In this document: positions 1-8,137 of the stretch, piece by piece | Numbering within the stretch: the first letter of the stretch is position 1 | Layout of the letters: each line of letters opens with the position of its first letter | Source: Candidatus Devosia phytovorans | Lineage (GTDB): Bacteria > Pseudomonadota > Alphaproteobacteria > Rhizobiales > Devosiaceae | NCBI GenBank assembly: GCA_029202405.1 | Contig: CP119312.1 | Location: 3,973,001-4,037,000 of the forward strand | DNA length: 64,000 bases | Direction of reading: 5' to 3' | Program-made: the position numbers and the translations under genes | Notes under the pieces: model-generated | What the model saw: only the letters and a program-made list of their open reading frames with translations | What the model was told of the DNA's origin: nothing | Database searches by the model: none

Positions 1-857
1 GGCTCGATGGCATCGATCTTGTTGAGCACCACGATCTCAGGCTTTTCGGCCAGCAGTTCGTTATAGGCGGCCAGCTCGTTGCGGATGGTCGTATAGGCCG
101 ACTTGATGTCGGCCTCGGTGCCATCGATCAGATGGATGAGCACGCCACAGCGCTCGATATGGCCGAGGAACCTGTCGCCGATGCCCGCGCCTTCGCTGGC
201 CCCTTCGATGAGGCCCGGAATATCGGCCAGGACGAAATCACGCTCGCCGATGGAGACGACGCCGAGATTGGGATGAAGCGTGGTGAAAGGATAGGCGGCA
301 ATCTTGGGCTTGGCAGCGGAAACCGCAGCCAGGAAGGTCGACTTGCCGGCATTGGGCAGACCGACAAGACCAGCGTCGGCGATGAGCTTCAGGCGCAGCC
401 AGACCCATTTCTCGACGCCCGGAATGCCCGGATTGGCATGGCGCGGCGCCTGGTTGGACGAGGTCTTGAAATGGGCATTGCCGAAGCCGCCATTGCCGCC
501 CGAGAGCAGCACGATGCGCTGGCCAACCTCGGTCATGTCGGCGATGAGGGTTTCGTTGTCGTCCTCGAAGACTTGGGTACCGACGGGGACGCGCAGCACG
601 GTCTCTTCGCCATTCGCGCCGGCCCGGTCCTTGCCCATGCCATGGGTGCCGGTCTTGGCCTTGAAATGCTGCTGGTAGCGATAGTCGATCAGCGTGTTGA
701 GGCCGTCGACGCATTCGACGACGATGTCGCCACCGCGTCCGCCATTGCCGCCATTGGGGCCGCCGAATTCGACAAACTTTTCACGCAGGAAGGAGACGGC
801 GCCGCCGCCGCCATCGCCTGAGCGGATATAGACCTTGGCCTGGTCAAGAAACTTCAT
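1..857 (-). CDS. obgE: Obg-family GTPase (partial, C-terminus outside window)
   Basis: Ribosome-associated GTPase of the Obg/CgtA family, involved in late 50S assembly and stress signalling. The reading frame starts at the ATG complementing 855-857 (MKFLDQAKVYIRSGDGGGG) and is still open at base 1, giving 285 residues. Residues 1-158 are the glycine-rich Obg fold. The G domain follows with G1 GLPNAGKST (about 166-174), G3 DIPGLIEGA and G4 NKID at the window edge. The start overlaps the end of the upstream GNAT gene by 14 bp, which suggests translational coupling. Position after rplU-rpmA matches the conserved alphaproteobacterial order. Family call is secure. Confidence 0.97.
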   Translation of the reverse strand, partial: MKFLDQAKVYIRSGDGGGGAVSFLREKFVEFGGPNGGNGGRGGDIVVECVDGLNTLIDYRYQQHFKAKTGTHGMGKDRAGANGEETVLRVPVGTQVFEDDNETLIADMTEVGQRIVLLSGGNGGFGNAHFKTSSNQAPRHANPGIPGVEKWVWLRLKLIADAGLVGLPNAGKSTFLAAVSAAKPKIAAYPFTTLHPNLGVVSIGERDFVLADIPGLIEGASEGAGIGDRFLGHIERCGVLIHLIDGTEADIKSAYTTIRNELAAYNELLAEKPEIVVLNKIDAIE

Positions 858-1389
858 TTTTTCTGGCCTTCCAGACGCTCTGCGTCAATTTGGTGTCGAT
901 ATGCTCCACCTCGGCGCCGCGCGCAAGGCAGAGCAGGGTTGAGCGTCCTGTTTGGGTAAATCCAAGCCGGGTTTGTATGGCCAGGGAAGCAGCGTTGAAA
1001 TGGAAGACGCCCGAGAGCAGCGTGTCTTCGCTGCTGGCATCGAAAAACCAGTCCACGGCAGTCCGGACGGCTTCGGTCATGATGCCTTGGCCCCAAAAGG
1101 GCTGGCCCAGCCAGTAGCCGATCACCGGACCCTGCGGCCCCATGTGAAAGCCGACATGGCCGACCAGGCCTTCGCCGGGCAGTTCGATGGCAAAATTGGT
1201 TTCTTCCAGCGGCAGGTTGGGCAGCCGAGTGCGCAACCATGCCTGGGCGTCGCTCAGGTGATAGGGAAAGGGCACGCGGGCAAGGTTTCCGGCCACGGCG
1301 AAATCATTGAGATAGCGCGCGATCGGTTCGGCATCGCCAAGCTGGGCCTGGCGCAGGATGAAGCCGGGCGTGGTCAGCGTGACGTTCAT
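844..1389 (-). CDS. GNAT N-acetyltransferase, RimJ/RimL type (copy 1)
   Basis: 181-residue GNAT-fold acetyltransferase that should move an acetyl group from acetyl-CoA to an amine; the acceptor is unknown. The acetyl-CoA-binding segment is visible as YWLGQPFWGQGIMTEAVRTA, preceded by the strand VGHVGFHMGPQG. Length is normal for the RimJ/RimL group. Its start overlaps the stop of copy 2 by 4 bp and its end overlaps obgE by 14 bp, so the three genes are probably co-transcribed. It resembles the upstream GNAT in the same motif, so the pair probably arose by duplication. A role in ribosomal-protein or antibiotic acetylation is only a guess. Confidence 0.88.
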   Translation of the reverse strand: MNVTLTTPGFILRQAQLGDAEPIARYLNDFAVAGNLARVPFPYHLSDAQAWLRTRLPNLPLEETNFAIELPGEGLVGHVGFHMGPQGPVIGYWLGQPFWGQGIMTEAVRTAVDWFFDASSEDTLLSGVFHFNAASLAIQTRLGFTQTGRSTLLCLARGAEVEHIDTKLTQSVWKARKNEVS

Positions 1390-1901
1390 GGCGTCAGCTC
1401 CAGATGCATTGCCACCATCTGTCGGCCATTGTCGTCCTCAACCGCACCAGTCTCGACAAAGCCAAGCTTGCGCAGCACATGGCGCGAGGCGTCGTTGCTC
1501 ACCAATGCCCGCGAGCGCAGGCGGGAATAGCCGGCCCGTGCTGCAGCAGCGACCACGGCCCTGCCGGCTTCGGTGGCAAAGCCCTGGCTCCAATAGGGTT
1601 GGCCGAGCCAATAGCCGAGAGCCGGCGCCTGTCCGGGCAGCAGGTTGAGGCCGATGGTGCCAATATAGTGGCCGTCGCTTTCGATGGCCCAAGCGAATTC
1701 TTGAGGTCCGCGCGCCACATGGTCGACGAAGTCCCGGCCATGGCTTTCATCATAGGGATGGGGCATGCGCGACAGCACTTCGAAAATGCTCCGGTTATTG
1801 GCCAGCACGGCCATTTCGGGAACATGGTGCAGGGCAGGTGTGGTCAGCACGAGGCGAAGCGTCGTCAGCGTGGCCGGGAGGCGATCTCGAATGCTGTCCA
1901 T
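1386..1901 (-). CDS. GNAT N-acetyltransferase, RimJ/RimL type (copy 2)
   Basis: 171-residue GNAT acetyltransferase, apparently a paralogue of the next gene downstream. The conserved strand IGTIGLNLL and acetyl-CoA loop GYWLGQPYWSQGFATEAGR are visible, followed by a typical C-terminal part (LVSNDASRHVLRKLGFVETG). It is the first gene after the terminator that follows rpmA, so it heads the GNAT-GNAT-obgE group. Stop and start codons of the two GNAT genes overlap in ATGA. The substrate cannot be read from the sequence. Confidence 0.88.
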   Translation of the reverse strand: MDSIRDRLPATLTTLRLVLTTPALHHVPEMAVLANNRSIFEVLSRMPHPYDESHGRDFVDHVARGPQEFAWAIESDGHYIGTIGLNLLPGQAPALGYWLGQPYWSQGFATEAGRAVVAAAARAGYSRLRSRALVSNDASRHVLRKLGFVETGAVEDDNGRQMVAMHLELTP

Positions 1902-1921
1902 CTGGCAAATGCTCCAGAATG

Positions 1922-1952
1922 CAAAAAGGGGAACCGGCGGACCGGTTCCCCT
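1922..1952 (-). terminator. Rho-independent terminator after rpmA
   Basis: On the minus strand a perfect 10-bp stem (GGGGAACCGG with CCGGTTCCCC, loop of 4) is followed by a run of five T. It lies about 70 bp beyond the rpmA stop and before the GNAT genes, so it should end the rplU-rpmA transcript. Confidence 0.9.
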
Positions 1953-2024
1953 TCAATCTTGTTCGCATGACGAACCTAAAGCCGGGGAACATGTCACCGG
2001 CTGAGGTTTGTCAGACCTGCCGGG

Positions 2025-2291
2025 TTATTCGGCGGCCTTTGCCGGGTCGACGGAAACGTAGACCTTGGAATTTGCACGGGTGCGGAACGACACGGTGCCG
2101 TCGACCAGTGCGAAAATGGTGTGATCCTTGCCCAGGCCAACGCCGGTGCCGGGGTGCCACTTGGTGCCGCGCTGACGGATGATGATGTTGCCGCCAATGA
2201 CAGCTTCGCCACCAAACTTCTTCACGCCAAGACGACGGCCAGCGGTATCACGACCGTTGCGGGATGAGCCGCCTGCTTTTTTATGTGCCAT
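2025..2291 (-). CDS. rpmA: 50S ribosomal protein L27
   Basis: Ribosomal protein bL27, a component near the peptidyl-transferase centre of the large subunit. The 88-residue product begins MAHKKAGGSSRNGRDTAGRR and carries the family core RQRGTKWHPGTGVGLGKDHT. Length and N-terminus are typical of Gram-negative L27, with no cleavable N-terminal extension. It lies 12 bp after rplU in the standard rplU-rpmA operon and is followed by a strong terminator. Confidence 0.98.
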   Translation of the reverse strand: MAHKKAGGSSRNGRDTAGRRLGVKKFGGEAVIGGNIIIRQRGTKWHPGTGVGLGKDHTIFALVDGTVSFRTRANSKVYVSVDPAKAAE

Positions 2292-2303
2292 CTATCTAGC
2301 TCC

Positions 2304-2852
2304 TTATTCCTGCTCGGCCTTGGGTGCGGCCTTCTTGGCCGGGGCCTTCTTCGCCGGCTTTTCAGCGGCGGTGTCTTCGGTGGTTTCGGCAGCGGCCTTC
2401 TTGGGGGCAGCAGCCTTTTTGGCAGCCGGAGCCTTAGCTTCGGTGGCTTCAGCCTTGGGAGCTGCTGCCTTCTTGGCGGCCGGGGCCTTCTCGGTCACGC
2501 TATCGGTCGAGGCAGCAACGCCGGCAGCCTTGATGGTCGGCTTGGCGCCGCCCGTCAGGATTTCGGTGATGCGCACGGTCGACAGCAGCTGGCGGTGGCC
2601 GTTGCGGCGACGGTAATTGTGGCGACGGTTCTTCTTGAAGATGATGACCGTCTTCTGCTTGCGAGTCTCGAGCAGTTCGGCAGCGACGAGCGCGCCTTCG
2701 ACGAGCGGAACACCGACTTCGCCATCAACCATCAGAACCTGGTCGAAGGTCACGATGGTGCCAGCTTCGGCATCGAGCTTTTCAATCTTGAGAACGTCGT
2801 TGGCGGCAACCTTGTACTGCTTGCCACCGGTCTTGATCACGGCGAAAGTCAT
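2304..2852 (-). CDS. rplU: 50S ribosomal protein L21 with long Ala/Lys/Glu-rich C-terminal tail
   Basis: Ribosomal protein bL21, which binds 23S rRNA. Residues 1 to about 103 are the normal L21 domain (MTFAVIKTGGKQYKV at the start, HNYRRRNGHRQLLSTVRITE near its end). About 79 further residues form a low-complexity tail rich in Ala, Lys, Pro and Glu, for example PAAKKAAAPKAEATEAKAP. Canonical L21 is about 103 residues, so the tail nearly doubles the protein. Such tails occur in some alphaproteobacteria. It is probably disordered. First gene of the rplU-rpmA operon. Confidence 0.97.
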   Translation of the reverse strand: MTFAVIKTGGKQYKVAANDVLKIEKLDAEAGTIVTFDQVLMVDGEVGVPLVEGALVAAELLETRKQKTVIIFKKNRRHNYRRRNGHRQLLSTVRITEILTGGAKPTIKAAGVAASTDSVTEKAPAAKKAAAPKAEATEAKAPAAKKAAAPKKAAAETTEDTAAEKPAKKAPAKKAAPKAEQE

Positions 2853-2993
2853 AGCTTAACCCGGACGCTTCAAACGCCAGGTCCCTTTTTGTCGCGCTCT
2901 GTGGCGCCGCAGGATGTTTGGCCTATTCCTGCGGACTTCGAATGGATGCCGGTATAGTCCGGCGGCCAGCCTCGAACAGCGTTTTCAAACACA

Positions 2994-3020
2994 GAAAAGC
3001 GCGCCAGCAAGCCGGCGCGT
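2994..3020 (-). terminator. Terminator after the metallo-hydrolase gene
   Basis: A 6-bp GC stem (CGCGCC with GGCGCG, loop of 8) is followed on the minus strand by CTTTTCTG. It lies about 70 bp beyond the stop of the minus-strand metallo-hydrolase gene and upstream of rplU. Confidence 0.65.
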
Positions 3021-3086
3021 GTTTCCGGGTCGGCTTATCGTGGCAAATGGCCCGAGAGTCAAGAGATTGTCATCAGCCTCGCGGCG

Positions 3087-3857
3087 TCAGCTCTGTCCGT
3101 TCGGATACCAGTTGCGCAGGCGCAATTCGCTATCGGGACCGATGCCGGCTTCGAGCACCGACAGGTCGCTGTCGCCAAAGTGGTAGGGATAGACAATCTT
3201 GGGCTTGAAGATGTTGATCGCTTCCACCGCCTGCTCGGGCGTCATCGTATAGGGCAGGTTCATCGGCAGGAAGGCGATGTCGATATCCTTGAGCGCCAGC
3301 ATCTCGTCGGTGGGCTCGGTGTCGCCGGCTATATAGACGAGCTTTTCGCCCAGATTGAGCACATAGCCGTTGCCGACGCCCTTGGGGTGATATTGCAACC
3401 GGTCCTGGGTGATGTTGTAGGCGGCCACGGCGCTGACCACGAGGCCATTGAGGCTGGTGTCGTCGCCATTGGCGATGGCACTGGCATTGGCCCTAAGATT
3501 TTCGGGCAGCTTGTCGAACACCTCCTGGCTGGTCAGGATAGGCGCGCTGCCGGCGATGGCTTCGAGGGTCGGAATATCGAAATGATCACCATGGCCATGG
3601 GTGATGAGTATGGCCGTGGGCTGGCGCAGGCCTTCGTAAAGCGCTGCACCGCCGACCGGATCGATATAGATGGCCTCGCCATTGAAGCCGATGACGAGGC
3701 TGGCGTGATCCACCGGGTGAATGGTGATGTCGCCGGCGTCACTGAGGATCACGTCACCATCGAGCGCCACATCGGGCTGTGCCATGGCCGGAGCCAAGCC
3801 CCATGCCACCAGCGGGGCTGCCGCCATGCCTGCAATCACATCGCGCCGTTGAACCAT
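3087..3857 (-). CDS. Tat-exported MBL-fold metal-dependent hydrolase (UlaG-like)
   Basis: 256-residue metallo-beta-lactamase-fold hydrolase, probably periplasmic. The start chosen is the ATG complementing 3855-3857, which has a GGGAGA ribosome site; a longer frame reaches back to 3908. The N-terminus MVQRRDVIAGMAAAPLVAWG looks like a Tat signal (RR motif plus hydrophobic stretch) ending near AMAQP. The metal-binding motif HGHGDHFD is at about residues 87-94, and other typical elements are VYIAGDTEPTDEM and YPYHFGDSD. It resembles the UlaG-like branch rather than true beta-lactamases. Substrate unknown. It stands alone between its terminator and the cyclotransferase-like gene. Confidence 0.87.
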   Translation of the reverse strand: MVQRRDVIAGMAAAPLVAWGLAPAMAQPDVALDGDVILSDAGDITIHPVDHASLVIGFNGEAIYIDPVGGAALYEGLRQPTAILITHGHGDHFDIPTLEAIAGSAPILTSQEVFDKLPENLRANASAIANGDDTSLNGLVVSAVAAYNITQDRLQYHPKGVGNGYVLNLGEKLVYIAGDTEPTDEMLALKDIDIAFLPMNLPYTMTPEQAVEAINIFKPKIVYPYHFGDSDLSVLEAGIGPDSELRLRNWYPNGQS

Positions 3858-3942
3858 TCGAATTCTCCCATGCTTTTGTTCTATTGTGCTGTCGCACAAT
3901 GAAATCATGAACGCCGGAGTTCAACAGGCAACACAAACGTGA

Positions 3943-4398
3943 TCACGGGGTCCGGCGCGGGGCCGTAAGCCGTTCGCGGAGGGCAAGGGCGGTCTCGATC
4001 TCCCCGTCCAGCACGGATGGCTTATGATGGGCGGTCCAATCGGCGAGCGTCCAGGCTGGTTGGTCCGAAGAGATGGTGATGACAGGAAAGTAGGCCTCTG
4101 CGGCAATGGTCGTGCCATCGACGAGCACATCGAGCGTGCCGCGACGATATTCATCGCCCTCGAAGGCATCGAGCGCCTCGAGATCAGCCGGCCGCAGACT
4201 TTCCAGCAGAAGTCCTGCAGCATGCTGGCCCGGCGTTGACACCAGGGCGGGGTAGACGCGATCGGGAAAGATGACAGCGCTGTAGAGCGGAGCGGTGGCG
4301 GTCCTGAGGCTCCTGACATCGATGGAGCGGCCGAGCACGGCGCCCAGGATGTCGGCATCCTGCAAGGTGCCGTAAACAAAGAGGGGCTTTTGTGTCAC
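3943..4398 (-). CDS. Gamma-glutamylcyclotransferase / AIG2-like family protein
   Basis: 151-residue protein with the gamma-glutamylcyclotransferase-like fold. The N-terminus carries FVYGTLQDADIL, in which YGTL is the substrate-loop signature of the family, and the probable catalytic acid lies in LDAFEGDEYRRGTLDV. Enzymes of this fold cleave gamma-glutamyl or similar amide bonds to give pyroglutamate, but the bacterial AIG2-like members are poorly defined, so the reaction is not assigned. It ends about 85 bp upstream of the metallo-hydrolase start and is transcribed in the same direction. Confidence 0.8.
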   Translation of the reverse strand: MTQKPLFVYGTLQDADILGAVLGRSIDVRSLRTATAPLYSAVIFPDRVYPALVSTPGQHAAGLLLESLRPADLEALDAFEGDEYRRGTLDVLVDGTTIAAEAYFPVITISSDQPAWTLADWTAHHKPSVLDGEIETALALRERLTAPRRTP

Positions 4399-4516
4399 CG
4401 AAGATGTGAACCCAATGTCATCATATTGCGCAGGGGTGTTGCAGCGGTTCGAATGCTATGTCATAAGCCCGCCCGTGTCGACCAGCCGGGCTCCTCATGG
4501 GTCCGATCGATCTCGC

Positions 4517-4606
4517 GGAGAGATGGCAGAGTGGTTGAATGCACCGCACTCGAAATGCGGCATGGGGGCAACTCCATCGGGGGTTCGAATCCCTCTCTCT
4601 CCGCCA
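4517..4606 (+). tRNA. tRNA-Ser (anticodon CGA)
   Basis: A 90-nt class II tRNA. The acceptor stem GGAGAGA (4517-4523) pairs with TCTCTCC (4596-4602), followed by discriminator G and an encoded CCA (4604-4606). The anticodon stem is CCGCA/TGCGG with loop CTCGAAA, giving anticodon CGA at 4551-4553, which reads UCG. A long variable arm and the T-loop GGTTCGAATCC are present, as expected for serine tRNA. Confidence 0.97.
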
Positions 4607-4820
4607 TTCTCTCCCTAAAGTATTTTTTCGCTGAAGCACCAGGATTGTTGGGCTGCCTTTTGCCGCCCAGCGAGATCGCTGACCGCTACTGGGTTCTGGA
4701 AAGCGATGTCGTCGTCGCCGGCAAACTGGCAAGCCGCTCGATAGCCTGGCGTGGTTTTGCTAGGTGCTGGCCATTGGGAGTGCTATCTGACTGTAAAAGC
4801 TAGCACGCACTGGACTATTC

Positions 4821-6731
4821 ATGGCTCTCGTCAAGACTACCGCCCTCAATAGACGAGTGGATGCGGCCGAGCCAGTTCCGGCGGCCAAGACGCCCGCCGC
4901 TTCGGTCCGTCGGCCGCGCAAGGCGGTATCAAAAGAGCGCGCGCAAGAGCGGATCGGGGCAGCCGTCGGCGAACTCTCGTCAGGCGTGGCGGAGGCGGCA
5001 GCCGCCGCCGAGCAGCTGCGCCGTTCGCTCGAGCAGATCGCCAGTGGGGCTGAGGAGGCGGCCGGCGCCGCCCATGAATCGCTGGCCGCAATCGGCGAGC
5101 TGTCACGTCAGTTCTCGGTTGCCCGCACAAGCGCTGACACTTCGCGCCGGTTGTCCGACGCGCTGCAGGTGGCGGTGGTCGAACAGGCAACGCTGATCGA
5201 AACCTCGCTTGGGGTGATCGACAGCAATGCCGGCAGGCAGCTGGCCTCGGTGGACGCTATCGTGCAACTGCAGGTCGAAGCAGGCCGCGTGGCCGAGACG
5301 ACGGCTATTGTTGCCGATATTTCGGATCAGACCAATCTCTTGGCGCTCAATGCGGCGATCGAGGCTGCGCGGGCCGGAGATGACGGGAGGGGCTTTGCCG
5401 TGGTCGCCGACGAGGTTCGCGCGCTGGCCGAAAGCGCTGAGCGCGGTGCCGGCGATGTTCGTCGTTTTGCCGAGGCGATCGGGGAAGGCGTCGGGTCTAT
5501 CGCGGCGCGTGTGCGGACTGCGGCAGGGACTGCACGGGCGCAGATCGCGGCGGGACAGGAAATTACCGGGGACCTGGCGACGATCCGCGACGATCTGCGC
5601 GCATTGCTCGATGGCGGGCAAGCGATCCTGGTTGCCGCCACCGAGGCGGACGTTGCTTCGCGCGAAGCCCAGAAGGGCGCGGAGACGATCGCCAGCGCTG
5701 CCGAAGAACAGGCAGCAGCAGCGGCCGAGGCGCAGCGCGCCGTGCAGCAGCAGGCGCAGGCATTGGATCAGGGGCAGGACGCGTCGCAATCGCTCTCGAC
5801 CCTGATCGAGGCGCTGGATAGTGCAGACGCCAAGGGCTCGGCGGTTTCCTCGATCGGTGCGGCTGCCGAACAGCTGTCCGCAACGATCCAGCAATTGTCC
5901 GGGGCTTCGTTTCAGATCTTGACGGCCGTTGACCAGATCAGCCGCGGCGCCATGCAGCAGGCCGCAGCGACACAGCAGGCCAGTGCCGCCATCCTCGAAA
6001 TCGAGAAGAATGCCGGCCTCAGCCGCGACAATGCCCAGACGGCGCTGCAAAAGGTCGACGGGGTCATCGCGCGGCTCGATACCAATAGTATCAATGTCGA
6101 ACAGGTGGTGGCGCAGATGGCCAGCAGCGTCGACGATCTGCGTGCAACGCTGACGGAGCTTGCGGCGCTCGAAGATCAGACCCGCCGTATCGAGCGTTCG
6201 GTCGATCGCATCATCCTGATCGGCGTCCAGACAAGCATGCTGGCCGTCAATGGATCGGTGGAAGCGGCCCGGGTCGGCGAGGCCGGCCGGGGCTTTGCCA
6301 TCGTTTCGAGCGATATCCGCAAGCTGGCCGTATCGGCGACCGATACGATCGAGGGCGCCAAGGATGTGGTCAGGCTGATCCAGACATCCATCGTGCTGAT
6401 CCGGCGCGACATCGAGACGACGATTGCCAGCGTCGACGCAGAAGCCGGCCGGAACCGGGCGATTGCGCAACGCCTGGCCCAGATCAAGCTGGACTGTACC
6501 GAAATCAGGTCCGGCAATGCCGGCATTGTCGCAGGCGCAGACTCCATCGTTGTTGCCGTCAGCCAGATCCAGAGCGGCACCGAGCAGATCGCTTCGGTGG
6601 CTCAGGAAGCCGGTGCTGCGGCAGGCCAAGCCGCTGCGGCAGCCCGCCAGCAGTCGAGCGCAGCCGAAAACCTCGCTGCGGCGATCGAGGACATTGCTGC
6701 CCTGGCCGAGGAATTGCGGGTGGCGAACTGA
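4821..6731 (+). CDS. Soluble methyl-accepting chemotaxis protein with two signalling hairpin tips
   Basis: 636-residue cytoplasmic chemoreceptor with no transmembrane segment and no recognisable sensor domain. Almost the whole chain is Ala/Glu/Gln-rich helix typical of receptor coiled coils. Two separate hairpin-tip signatures are visible: residues about 163-208 (DISDQTNLLALNAAIEAARA, then a GFAVVADEVRALAE-type segment) and about 464-510 (QTSMLAVNGSVEAARVG, then GFAIVSSDIRKLA). A normal receptor has one tip per chain. The second tip is diverged (N-L-L-A-L-N becomes S-M-L-A-V-N). It is the first gene of a chemosensory operon and is separated from the triple-CheW gene by 5 bp. Ligand unknown; it could receive input from a partner protein. 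Confidence 0.92.
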   Translation: MALVKTTALNRRVDAAEPVPAAKTPAASVRRPRKAVSKERAQERIGAAVGELSSGVAEAAAAAEQLRRSLEQIASGAEEAAGAAHESLAAIGELSRQFSVARTSADTSRRLSDALQVAVVEQATLIETSLGVIDSNAGRQLASVDAIVQLQVEAGRVAETTAIVADISDQTNLLALNAAIEAARAGDDGRGFAVVADEVRALAESAERGAGDVRRFAEAIGEGVGSIAARVRTAAGTARAQIAAGQEITGDLATIRDDLRALLDGGQAILVAATEADVASREAQKGAETIASAAEEQAAAAAEAQRAVQQQAQALDQGQDASQSLSTLIEALDSADAKGSAVSSIGAAAEQLSATIQQLSGASFQILTAVDQISRGAMQQAAATQQASAAILEIEKNAGLSRDNAQTALQKVDGVIARLDTNSINVEQVVAQMASSVDDLRATLTELAALEDQTRRIERSVDRIILIGVQTSMLAVNGSVEAARVGEAGRGFAIVSSDIRKLAVSATDTIEGAKDVVRLIQTSIVLIRRDIETTIASVDAEAGRNRAIAQRLAQIKLDCTEIRSGNAGIVAGADSIVVAVSQIQSGTEQIASVAQEAGAAAGQAAAAARQQSSAAENLAAAIEDIAALAEELRVAN

Positions 6732-6736
6732 GCGCC

Positions 6737-8137
6737 ATGGACCAGGTTGCCGGCACTGCAAACAGGCTGACGGTGTCGGTTGGCGGCGAGACGATCCGCC
6801 TCTCCGGAGATCATCTGGTTGAGGTTATCCGGCGGCCGCGCCTGACCCGCGTGCCGCATGGGCCTGCGGCCCTCGTGGGTGTGGGCAATCTTCGCGGTGC
6901 GGTTTTGCCGGTCGTGTCGCTGGCGCAGCTGCTCGGACGGGTGCCCGGGGCCGAGGAGCGTGTCGTTGTCATGGACAATGGCACAAAAGTTGGCCTCCTG
7001 GTCGACAGCGTGCTCAAGCTGGCAGGGCAACAGTCGACGGATGATGGTTCACTCATCGACTGGCTGGGGCTGGTGAACCAAGACTTTCGGCGGGAGGAGA
7101 CGGCAAAGTCCAGCCTTTCGGGGCGCGCGCATGTGTCGGATGCGGACTCCGAGATCGAAACACGACGTGTGCTGGTCAGCTTTTCCGTCGGCAATCAACT
7201 CTATGCGCTGCCATTACAGGCGGTTCTTGAAGTGCTGACCATGCCTAGCGAAGTTTCGGGTACAGGCAGTGGAGAAAGCTCGGTCCTGGGGGTCGCCAAT
7301 ATCCGCAACCGGACCATTCCGCTGATATCGATGGCGGCGCTGCTCGGCCTGGTCGAGAACGGTTCGGGGCGCATCATCATCATCGTTGAGCATGATGGCG
7401 ATCTGGTGGGGCTGGCTGTGGGCAGTGTCGAATCCATCCTCCGACTGCCCGAGACCGCTGTCGACACGGTGCCCGCTGTGCTGCGCCAGGCGGCGGGAAC
7501 GGCAGAGCTGGATGCGATCGGACGCACCGGCATTGGGCAGCAGCTGGTCTCTATCCTCTCGGTCGAAAAACTGTTCGGCAACCGGGCTGTCGGCAATGCC
7601 GTTGCGGCAAGCAGCAAGGAGACCGCAGAGATGGAAATCGCCGCTCAGGCAGAGACGCGCGAACAGTTCGTGATCTTCGATCTGGGGGGAGAACTCTACG
7701 GCCTGCCGATCGGCGCCGTGGTCGAGATCATCCGACTGCCCGAGCATGTAACGCGCGTTCCAAATGCTCCTGAATTCGTCTCCGGCGTGGTCAATCTGCG
7801 CGGCAAGCCTTTGCCGATCATCGACCAGCGGCAGCGTTTTGCGGCGCCCGAGGCGCGGAGCGGGAGCCAGCCCCGCGTGGTCGTGGTCGGCTTTGGCACC
7901 TTGATATCGGGCTTTGTCGTCGACAGGGTCATCGAGATTGCAGCGCTGGGTGAAGCCGAGATGGCGGCAGCGCCGAGCCTATCTGCACCGGGAACGCAGG
8001 TGTTCAGCCGCGTCGCGAGCCTGCCCGGCGAGGACCGGATGGCGCTGCTTCTCGATGCAGGGGAGCTGCTGACGCGGGCGGAGCAGGATGTGATCACCGA
8101 CATCGCGGCACGGCAGATCGGCAGCGAACAGCCGTGA
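6737..8137 (+). CDS. Triple CheW-domain scaffold protein
   Basis: 466-residue protein made of three tandem CheW-like domains, at about residues 8-135, 143-285 and 305-450. Each has the characteristic core: GVGNLRGAVLPVVSLAQLLG, GVANIRNRTIPLISMAALLG and GVVNLRGKPLPIIDQRQRF. Standard CheW has one such domain and couples CheA to receptors. A triple protein could crosslink several receptor or kinase units, perhaps matching the double-tipped receptor encoded just upstream (inference). Its stop codon overlaps the GTG start of cheB by 3 of 4 bases (GTGA). Confidence 0.93.
   Translation: MDQVAGTANRLTVSVGGETIRLSGDHLVEVIRRPRLTRVPHGPAALVGVGNLRGAVLPVVSLAQLLGRVPGAEERVVVMDNGTKVGLLVDSVLKLAGQQSTDDGSLIDWLGLVNQDFRREETAKSSLSGRAHVSDADSEIETRRVLVSFSVGNQLYALPLQAVLEVLTMPSEVSGTGSGESSVLGVANIRNRTIPLISMAALLGLVENGSGRIIIIVEHDGDLVGLAVGSVESILRLPETAVDTVPAVLRQAAGTAELDAIGRTGIGQQLVSILSVEKLFGNRAVGNAVAASSKETAEMEIAAQAETREQFVIFDLGGELYGLPIGAVVEIIRLPEHVTRVPNAPEFVSGVVNLRGKPLPIIDQRQRFAAPEARSGSQPRVVVVGFGTLISGFVVDRVIEIAALGEAEMAAAPSLSAPGTQVFSRVASLPGEDRMALLLDAGELLTRAEQDVITDIAARQIGSEQP

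Noticed and set aside
2853..3086. L21 leader RNA upstream of rplU
   Set aside because: The known L21 leader is a Firmicutes element, and the only hairpin here fits a terminator for the upstream gene.
5103..6761. 552-residue minus-strand open frame under the chemoreceptor gene
   Set aside because: Antisense shadow of a high-GC coding region; the plus frame has clear receptor motifs.
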